Shown here: positions 52,504 to 58,584 of the stretch, one piece after another | Layout of the letters: every line of letters begins with the position of its first letter | Numbering within the stretch: position 1 is the first letter of the stretch | DNA from: Mageeibacillus sp. UBA6976 | GTDB lineage: Bacteria > Bacillota > Clostridia > Saccharofermentanales > Saccharofermentanaceae | Direction of reading: 5' to 3' | Length of the DNA: 58,584 nucleotides | NCBI GenBank assembly: GCA_002450155.1 | Contig: DJYO01000007.1 | Span: 1 to 58,584 of the forward strand | The notes under the pieces: generated by a model | The model's input: only the letters and a program-made list of their open reading frames with translations | Databases searched by the model: none | Told to the model about the DNA's origin: nothing | Position numbers and translations under genes: made by a program

Positions 52504-53784
52504 ATGGTAACTGCAATAGTCGGCGCCAATTGGGGCGACGAGGGCAAAGGAAAGATAACGGACCTTCTTGCTAACGAGTCTGACATAGTCATCAGATTCC
52601 AGGGAGGAGCCAATGCAGGTCACACGATCATCAACGACCACGGAAGGTTTGCCCTTCACCTTATGCCTTCCGGTGTATGCCACAGCAACATAGTAAACAT
52701 AATCGGCAACGGTGTTGCACTTGATATCCATAAGTTCATTAACGAATATACAGATTTGAAGGAGAGGGGACTTGACCCAAAGCTCCTCGTATCAGACAGA
52801 GTTCAGGTTGTAATGCCTTACCATGTCGATTTCGATAAGTTTGAGGAAGAGAGATTAGGCGGCAAGGCCTTCGGTTCCACAAAATCCGGAATAGCCCCTT
52901 TCTTCTCTGACAAGTACGCTAAGATCGGTTTCCAGGTAAGTGAGCTTTTCGACGAGGAGAGCTTAAGGGAGAAGATAAACCGCGTGCTCGAGATAAAGAA
53001 TGCGCTCCTTGTAAATCTCTACCATAAGGATCCCATCGATCCCGAGGCGCTCCTTAAGGAGATGCTCGAGCAGGGAAGACTGATCAAGCCTTTTGTAACA
53101 AATACCCAGGCATATCTCTACGATGCTGTAAAAGAAGGTAAGAAGATCCTTCTCGAAGGCCAGCTCGGTACCATGAAGGATCCCGATATGGGAATCTATC
53201 CCATGGTCACATCCTCTTCGACCCTTGCAGGCTACGGCTGTGTAGGTGCAGGCATTCCTCCCTATGAGATAAAGAAGATCGTAGCAGTTACCAAGGCTTA
53301 CTCTTCAAGCGTAGGCGGCGGAGCCTTCGTATCCGAGATCCTGGACGAGGATGTTGCCAAGGAATTAAGAGACAGAGGCGGAGATAAGGGCGAATACGGC
53401 GCTACCACCGGCAGACCCAGAAGGGTAGGGTGGTTTGACTGCGTTGCCACAAGATACGGTGTCAGGATGCAGGGCGCAACAGACGTTGCACTCACAAACC
53501 TTGATGTACTGGGATATCTGGACAAGATCCCCGTATGCACAGGCTACGAGATAGACGGTGAGATCACCAAGGATTTCCCGAATCCTACACTCCTTGACAG
53601 GTGCAAGCCCGTTATCGAGTACCTGCCTTCATGGAAGGGCAAGGGCGAGGTCCGCGGCCTTACAAGATACGAGGATCTCCCCCAGGAGGCAAGGGACTAC
53701 GTCGAATTTATCGAAAAGGAGATCGGCGTACATATCTCTATCGTATCCACAGGCCCTGTAAGAGAAGAGATCATCCGTAGGTAA
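52504..53784 (+). CDS. purA: Adenylosuccinate synthetase
   Basis: 426 aa. GANWGDEGKGKITDLLA (P-loop-like start, residues 7-23), GGANAGHTI, STKSGIAPFFSDKYAK, TTGRPRRVGWFD. Joins IMP and aspartate with GTP in AMP synthesis. SD GGAGG. Complements guaA nearby (GMP branch). Confidence 0.97.
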   Translation: MVTAIVGANWGDEGKGKITDLLANESDIVIRFQGGANAGHTIINDHGRFALHLMPSGVCHSNIVNIIGNGVALDIHKFINEYTDLKERGLDPKLLVSDRVQVVMPYHVDFDKFEEERLGGKAFGSTKSGIAPFFSDKYAKIGFQVSELFDEESLREKINRVLEIKNALLVNLYHKDPIDPEALLKEMLEQGRLIKPFVTNTQAYLYDAVKEGKKILLEGQLGTMKDPDMGIYPMVTSSSTLAGYGCVGAGIPPYEIKKIVAVTKAYSSSVGGGAFVSEILDEDVAKELRDRGGDKGEYGATTGRPRRVGWFDCVATRYGVRMQGATDVALTNLDVLGYLDKIPVCTGYEIDGEITKDFPNPTLLDRCKPVIEYLPSWKGKGEVRGLTRYEDLPQEARDYVEFIEKEIGVHISIVSTGPVREEIIRR

Positions 53785-53810
53785 GTCTGTAATAATCCAT
53801 AAGTTCATTA

Positions 53811-53851
53811 CGCCGGACAGAGCATTTTGCACTGTCCGGTGTATTGCTTTT
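53811..53851 (+). terminator. Terminator after purA
   Basis: CCGGACAG / CTGTCCGG with an 11-nt loop, then GTATTGCTTTT. Confidence 0.85.
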
Positions 53852-53914
53852 AAGCTTCCTATAATTTATCTTATGGCTAGGGTAATCAGGATTTTTTAAG
53901 GCAAGGTGATTTAT

Positions 53915-55579
53915 ATGGAAAATACCAAAAACAGGATAATATCTATTGTACTCACCGGAATAATGCTGCTCTCCCTTTGTTCCTGCAAGGCCAGGAATAC
54001 AGTAACGGCAGAGGAGCTCACAGATATCAGCAACAAGTTTATCGAACTTGTTTCAGAGCAGGATCTGAAGAAGGCCAAAAAGCTTACCACGGGAGCAGAT
54101 CCTTACGAATCTGTGGATTTCGATACCTGTAACGATCTGATATATCCGCTGATCGCAAGCGCAAGCTGTGAAGCCAAGAGTGAATTAAGGTTTAATGAGA
54201 GCGGCGATGAGGTCAGGCTCAGGGTCAAGCTTAACTGCCTGGACTATTTCACCCTCAAATACGACGATGAGGTCATGTCATCTTACATGAGCGAAGAGCA
54301 GTATATGGAAGTGTTTAATAACAAGGACTTCCTTACATCTGTCAATCTCACTCTGAGATTTGTTAACAAAGATGGTGAGTGGCTCCTGACCGGAAATTCT
54401 GCCGACAGAATGTTAGACCGAATCTGCTACGGATGGTCACATGGTATCGAACCGGTTACCATCACACCCGAAGAGGCTGAAGAACAGTATGCTTCCGTGA
54501 TAAGAAATATAGCTGATGGAAATTTTGTAACTTATCTCTTCACACTGCCTGATATAGAAACTCTCTGTCCTTACGATAATATCCTCGATACGAGCCATAG
54601 CTTCAAGGCAGACCAGGCCAGAGAAGAATTCGTATCTGCCTATGTCGCTTATATTGCAGCTCACGATTACGATCTTGAGAATGCGGATACCTACTATCCG
54701 TACGACTATACCCTTACAGGCGAGGCGCCCAGCAGAGATGAGATCTACGAGTATATCAGAGATAGCATCATGGTCATCAATTATGCCGAGTGGTTTAAGT
54801 ATTCCAATCTTGGCCAGAGCTACGAAGATACGGTAGATAACATAACTGTTGCTCTTTATAGCGGGCTCGCATCCAGGCTAAAATACATGGATTCTGAACC
54901 CTACGAGCTGGGTTTCACCATGACAAGTGTCACAATGCCGCAGCCTGAGATCCTTCTAACAAGTGATCTTATAGCATATCCTGACAGGGCCTTATACGAA
55001 GCTGAGCACGCATACGATCCGGAGCAGACCAGAGAGCTTACAATAGCTGCCCTGACACTGCTCCTTACACAGGGAGATATTAATGTGTCTCAATATAACG
55101 AGTTCATAGGGCAGCTTGATTCTGAAGGACAGTTCAATTCACCTGTAGATATTGACCAGCAGCAGGATAGTTTATATCCCAATCAGGCTGTAAACACAGA
55201 AGAATACGTTCCTTCCTTCAGCGACGGCTCCCTGATCTACGCAACCTCCATGGCTGATGAGAACGGATACTGGATGTTCTACAGCAAGGAGAATGGAGTC
55301 CTCGATACGGTTGAATACTATATCGATGGAGAAGGCATATACATGACATGCTTTTTCGAAGAGGACTTCGATAAGGGGACAGAGCTTCTTTTCGACTGGT
55401 GGATAGACGGAGAGCAGGTCATGGATTCTGCAAGGATACAGATCCAGACAGCAGACTGCAACAGAGTAGTAGTCAGGCTGCCGCTGCAGGCTTTCCCGAA
55501 TGCGACCTGCTATGAGATGCGTCTATGGGAAGATTCCCATACTCATGTTCTGGCATATGTACAGCTTAACAAAGCGTAG
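53915..55579 (+). CDS. Lipoprotein of unknown function
   Basis: 554 aa from ATG 53915 (AAGGTG). Lipobox LLSLCSCK (Cys near 25). LTDISNKFIELVSEQDLKKAKKLTTG suggests a helical NTF2-like start; the second half has an Ig-like C-terminal domain (about 440-554: NGYWMFYSKENGVLD..., FEEDFDKGTELLFDWWIDGE). No named family. Between purA and guaA. Confidence 0.7.
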   Translation: MENTKNRIISIVLTGIMLLSLCSCKARNTVTAEELTDISNKFIELVSEQDLKKAKKLTTGADPYESVDFDTCNDLIYPLIASASCEAKSELRFNESGDEVRLRVKLNCLDYFTLKYDDEVMSSYMSEEQYMEVFNNKDFLTSVNLTLRFVNKDGEWLLTGNSADRMLDRICYGWSHGIEPVTITPEEAEEQYASVIRNIADGNFVTYLFTLPDIETLCPYDNILDTSHSFKADQAREEFVSAYVAYIAAHDYDLENADTYYPYDYTLTGEAPSRDEIYEYIRDSIMVINYAEWFKYSNLGQSYEDTVDNITVALYSGLASRLKYMDSEPYELGFTMTSVTMPQPEILLTSDLIAYPDRALYEAEHAYDPEQTRELTIAALTLLLTQGDINVSQYNEFIGQLDSEGQFNSPVDIDQQQDSLYPNQAVNTEEYVPSFSDGSLIYATSMADENGYWMFYSKENGVLDTVEYYIDGEGIYMTCFFEEDFDKGTELLFDWWIDGEQVMDSARIQIQTADCNRVVVRLPLQAFPNATCYEMRLWEDSHTHVLAYVQLNKA

Positions 55580-55633
55580 GAGAAAGAACAGCATATAATT
55601 TTTTGCGAAAACACGATTAATTTAATATTCATT

Positions 55634-55689
55634 GAAGCCTCCCACAGAGTATAATTACTTCATAATTTATTGCGATGCCGGGAGGCTTT
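55634..55689 (+). promoter_or_regulatory. Inverted repeat able to mask the guaA ribosome site
   Basis: AAGCCTCCC (55635-55643) and GGGAGGCTT (55680-55688), a perfect 9-bp match. The right arm is the guaA SD. TATAAT (55650-55655) lies in the loop, so the hairpin would form only in transcripts started further upstream. Confidence 0.4.
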
Positions 55690-55693
55690 ATTA

Positions 55694-57235
55694 ATGGCGA
55701 AGGAAACGATCCTTGTCCTCGATTTCGGAGGACAGTATAACCAGCTTATTGCGAGGAGAGTAAGAGAGCTCTCTGTCTACAGTGAAGTAAGACCCCACAC
55801 GACTTCGATAGAAGAGATCAAGGCTATGGCGCCTAAGGGCATAATCCTCACCGGCGGCCCCTCAACAGTCTACGAGGAAGACAGTCCGAAGTGCTCTCCT
55901 GAGCTCTTTAAGCTCGGTATCCCGGTCTTGGGTATCTGCTACGGCGCGCAGCTCATGAACTATCTTCTGGGAGGCGAAGTCAAGGCAGCTCCCGTAAGAG
56001 AATACGGCCACACCGATGTGTTGGTGGACACAGAGGCAAAGCTCTTCAAGGATATATCTCCAAAGACAGTTTGCTGGATGAGCCACACGGTATATATCGC
56101 GACGCCTGCTCCGGGATTTAAGATAACCGCACATACTGAGGTCTGCCCTGTTGCTGCAGCAGAAAATGTCGAGGCCGGCCTTTACTGCGTACAGTTCCAC
56201 CCTGAGGTAGTCCACACCGTAGAAGGCACAAAGATGCTGGCAAACTTCGTCAAGGATATCTGCAAGTGCAGGTGTGACTGGAAGATGGATTCCTTCGTCG
56301 AGACTTCTATCAGGGAGATCCGCGAGAAGGTGGGTTCAGGCAGAGTCCTCTGCGCACTCTCCGGCGGCGTGGATTCATCTGTCGCGGCAGTCCTTCTCTC
56401 CAAGGCAGTAGGCAAGCAGCTCACTTGCGTCTTTGTTGACCACGGTCTCCTGCGCAAGAACGAGGGAGACGAAGTCGAGGCTGTCTTCGGACCCGAAGGC
56501 CCTTACGATCTGAATTTTATAAGAGTAAATGCCCAGGAGCGTTTCTACTCCAAACTCGCAGGCGTTACAGACCCTGAGACCAAGCGTAAGATAATAGGTG
56601 AGGAATTCATCCGAGTCTTCGAGGAAGAAGCTAAGAAAGTAGGAGCTGTCGATTTCCTTGTTCAGGGCACGATCTATCCTGATGTAATAGAATCAGGACT
56701 CGGCAAGAGTGCCGTCATTAAGTCCCACCACAATGTGGGCGGACTTCCGGACTATGTTGATTTCAAAGAGATAATAGAACCTCTGAGGCTCCTATTTAAG
56801 GACGAAGTCAGGAAGGCTGGCTTAGAGCTTGGAATCCCCGAGAATCTGGTCTTCCGTCAGCCCTTCCCCGGCCCCGGTCTTGCGATCCGCATCATCGGTG
56901 AAGTCACAGCCGAGAAGGTCAAACTCGTACAGGATGCAGATGCAATTTTTAGAAGAGAGATGCAGCTAGCAGGCTTTGACAAGTATGCCAACCAGTACTT
57001 TGCAGCGCTTACTAATGTCCGTTCTGTCGGATGCATGGGCGATGAGAGAACATACGACTACGCATGCCTTCTCCGTGCCGTTACCACAACCGACTTCATG
57101 ACGGCAGAAGCTGCTGAGCTCCCGTGGTCTCTTATAGGCAAAGTCACTAACCGTATCGTCAACGAAGTCAAAGGTATCAGCCGCGTCTTCTACGACTGCA
57201 CAGGCAAGCCCCCGTCAACGATAGAGCTTGAATAA
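55694..57235 (+). CDS. guaA: GMP synthase (glutamine-hydrolysing)
   Basis: 513 aa from ATG 55694 (GGGAGG). Class I amidotransferase (residues 1-190: GILTGGPSTVYE, ILGICYGAQLM with Cys, QFHPEVVHT with His and Glu), ATP-pyrophosphatase P-loop ALSGGVDSSVAAVLL, and the C-terminal dimer domain ending GKPPSTIELE. Makes GMP from XMP. Terminator follows. Confidence 0.97.
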   Translation: MAKETILVLDFGGQYNQLIARRVRELSVYSEVRPHTTSIEEIKAMAPKGIILTGGPSTVYEEDSPKCSPELFKLGIPVLGICYGAQLMNYLLGGEVKAAPVREYGHTDVLVDTEAKLFKDISPKTVCWMSHTVYIATPAPGFKITAHTEVCPVAAAENVEAGLYCVQFHPEVVHTVEGTKMLANFVKDICKCRCDWKMDSFVETSIREIREKVGSGRVLCALSGGVDSSVAAVLLSKAVGKQLTCVFVDHGLLRKNEGDEVEAVFGPEGPYDLNFIRVNAQERFYSKLAGVTDPETKRKIIGEEFIRVFEEEAKKVGAVDFLVQGTIYPDVIESGLGKSAVIKSHHNVGGLPDYVDFKEIIEPLRLLFKDEVRKAGLELGIPENLVFRQPFPGPGLAIRIIGEVTAEKVKLVQDADAIFRREMQLAGFDKYANQYFAALTNVRSVGCMGDERTYDYACLLRAVTTTDFMTAEAAELPWSLIGKVTNRIVNEVKGISRVFYDCTGKPPSTIELE

Positions 57236-57248
57236 TTGCAAAACGCTG

Positions 57249-57280
57249 GAAACGCCCGTAAATAGGGCGTTTCAGTTTTT
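57249..57280 (+). terminator. Terminator after guaA
   Basis: GAAACGCCC-GTAAATA-GGGCGTTTC then AGTTTTT. Confidence 0.9.
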
Positions 57281-57354
57281 AAAGCCACCAAAAAGCCACT
57301 TGAAATCGGCAATGGGCATTTCAGCTCGGTTTCCGGCAATATGGCATGCATTGG

Positions 57355-58023
57355 TCATTTCAACTTTACATAATTCGGCATCACTTCTTTAATAATGCCG
57401 GTGATCTTATCTAGAAAGTCTTCTCCGTATTCATTTGAAAAGTATTCAAACTTTATCTCAGAATTATCAATGCCGAACTGGAGCTGAAGGTTATCGCAAT
57501 AACGAAGACTAAAAATATATACAGCTTTACGAGGATCTACATCTATTCCCCATTTATCGCAGATAGAACTCTGAGAACAAGTCTTCTTTTGATAAAAGAA
57601 TGTGAAAGAACAATCAAGTAAATCCTTTAGGATTTCATAGTCATAATCTGTAACCTCAAAACGCATCAGATCCACTATTAAAGAATTGGTACCCCAATAC
57701 CTGTACTGTATAAAAACAGGTCCTGTAATATGCAATTGAATGAGGCTGTTTGGCTTTTCGTTGTCGTTCTGACACAGTAGCTTCTTCAAGGCATCCTTAA
57801 GATCAAATAGACAAGCCGTTTCATGCCTTTTTGTCATTGTCTTCAATGCTTCATCGAAATCCGGAGTGGTAAGAACAGTGCTTATTCTGTTATCCGTATT
57901 GCTTTCCTCAAAATCAAGGTCATTCGCGTTGTTAATAGAAACACGGATGCACTTATCTAAATAATCGAGCAGATCGCCCGCATTCCATAATTCCAAAGGT
58001 CTGCCATCGATTTTCTTCTTCAT
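57355..58023 (-). CDS. Unrecognised protein, probable accessory gene
   Basis: 222 aa from ATG 58023 (AAAGGTG). Acidic, mixed alpha-beta; DGRPLELWNAGDLLDYLDKCI at the start, CSICDKW-like Cys pair (CSQSSICDKWGI) in the middle. No family recognised. 11 bp after the basic protein gene, so co-transcribed. Confidence 0.6.
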   Translation of the reverse strand: MKKKIDGRPLELWNAGDLLDYLDKCIRVSINNANDLDFEESNTDNRISTVLTTPDFDEALKTMTKRHETACLFDLKDALKKLLCQNDNEKPNSLIQLHITGPVFIQYRYWGTNSLIVDLMRFEVTDYDYEILKDLLDCSFTFFYQKKTCSQSSICDKWGIDVDPRKAVYIFSLRYCDNLQLQFGIDNSEIKFEYFSNEYGEDFLDKITGIIKEVMPNYVKLK

Positions 58024-58034
58024 ATGTTCACCTT

Positions 58035-58508
58035 TTACCAACAGGCCCATTCAATATCATAATCTCTTTTATATTTGTTTCTTTGTGGAAGAAAATAGTC
58101 TTCATCTGTGATGAATGAGCTCCTTCTGATCTTTCTCTTTGCTCGCGTTTTTAAGAACTTGGCACTTCTTTTGGAATTCCTTTTAAGTATGGATACAGAC
58201 TTTATTCTCGTCTCGACACACTCTTTGTGAATGGGTTTGATGCCGGTAGTTGTGCGAGTGATCCTCTCGCCGGTCTTGAAATAGTGTTCCCAATCTGTTG
58301 TACGGATTACGAAGGGTTTGTTTTGGATAATCTCATATCTGTAAGACTCATGTTCTGTTATATGGTAGTAGCCGCCCCTGAGCACATTGTAAGTCCAGTT
58401 CTCGCATTTCCTGATGCGGTTGGCCTTGGTGCGGCGGGACTCGTCGATCCTGTTTCTGTGACGGGCCTTGGTCTTGTTGCTGTCCATGTAGTTCTTTACC
58501 TTAGACAT
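58035..58508 (-). CDS. Very basic protein of unknown function
   Basis: 157 aa from ATG 58508 (GGGAGG, 7 nt). Rich in Arg/Lys (KARHRNRIDESRRTKANRIRK; SILKRNSKRSAKFLKTRAKR), so likely binds nucleic acid. Aromatic middle WTYNVLRGGYYHITEHESYRY. Resembles phage or integrated-element proteins in style only. Confidence 0.6.
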   Translation of the reverse strand: MSKVKNYMDSNKTKARHRNRIDESRRTKANRIRKCENWTYNVLRGGYYHITEHESYRYEIIQNKPFVIRTTDWEHYFKTGERITRTTTGIKPIHKECVETRIKSVSILKRNSKRSAKFLKTRAKRKIRRSSFITDEDYFLPQRNKYKRDYDIEWACW

Positions 58509-58537
58509 GATAATTCCTCCCAATATTTTCAAGTGTA

Positions 58538-58560
58538 GAATCCTTTATTTTTAAGGATTC
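58538..58560. repeat. Small inverted repeat at the window edge
   Basis: GAATCCTT-TATTTTT-AAGGATTC, 8-bp perfect arms, 30 bp upstream of the basic protein. May be a terminator of a gene outside the window or an operator. Confidence 0.35.
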
Positions 58561-58584
58561 CCAGATTTATTTACCTCATCAGAA

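Noticed and set aside
55580..55693. Purine riboswitch before guaA
   Set aside because: No three-way junction or conserved purine aptamer core in about 110 bp.

Overview
The window looks like the replication-origin region of a strictly anaerobic, low-to-mid GC Gram-positive Clostridia genome (Lachnospiraceae / Oscillospirales-like; genus not decidable by eye). The reasons are: dnaA-dnaN-recF-remB(DUF370)-gyrB-parA-parB in one run with parS sites; strong GGAGG-type ribosome sites throughout; ChW (clostridial hydrophobic-W) cell-surface repeats; rubrerythrin/rubredoxin oxygen defence; L-lactate dehydrogenase; a sortase; and LtaS-type envelope enzymes. There are no outer-membrane genes.

Layout. 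(1) 0.05-4.7 kb: autoregulated TetR, FkbM methyltransferase, YczE-like membrane protein with a small HTH protein, a YfcE-like phosphodiesterase, and a fused flavin reductase-rubredoxin-rubrerythrin. (2) 4.8-14.8 kb, all minus strand: a MacB-like ABC exporter with a giant extracytoplasmic insert, an NYN nuclease coupled to an LtaS-like sulfatase, and two paralogous ChW-repeat surface proteins carrying different catalytic domains (GH25 lysozyme, transglutaminase). (3) 15-24 kb: ldh with a Rex-like operator, an OPT transporter with a PqqD-like protein, a TGS-less thrS, trxA, cardiolipin synthase, glycerate kinase-Nudix. (4) 24-30.3 kb: zinc-ribbon membrane protein, a 57-aa Cys protein missed by length cut-offs, a phosphoesterase, an orphan MraZ-like protein, a second TetR with a clear operator-promoter overlap driving an alpha/beta hydrolase, and a membrane hydrolase. 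(5) 30.3-38.5 kb: an accessory block of a Xre-ImmA/IrrE + PIN toxin-antitoxin-like pair, then a string of single plus-strand genes (TIGR04076-like, flavodoxin, immunity-like, lipoproteins, small membrane proteins) mixed with decayed genes (AAA ATPase cut by a stop, SDR with internal deletion). (6) 38.5-41.8 kb, minus: an operon encoding a membrane-tethered sigma factor with a duplicated extracytoplasmic domain, a hidden 51-aa protein sharing a motif with it, and a membrane protein. (7) 42-43.3 kb: an independent 51-aa ORF with its own terminator, a metallophosphatase, tRNA-Ser(UGA). (8) 43.3-51.6 kb: the chromosome replication/segregation cluster, reading away from the putative oriC between dnaA and dnaN; one parS is built into the gyrB terminator. 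(9) 51.7-57.3 kb, plus: sortase, purA, lipoprotein, guaA. (10) 57.3-58.5 kb: two unrecognised minus-strand genes just past guaA, a common integration hot spot.

The most novel-looking items are the membrane-bound sigma factor operon (38.5-41.8 kb), the Hrb-rubrerythrin fusion with an embedded start site, the parS-terminator overlap, the small standalone ORF at 42.1 kb, and the TA-like pair whose PIN active site has lost one acid. All identifications are from reading motifs by eye; no database search was run.
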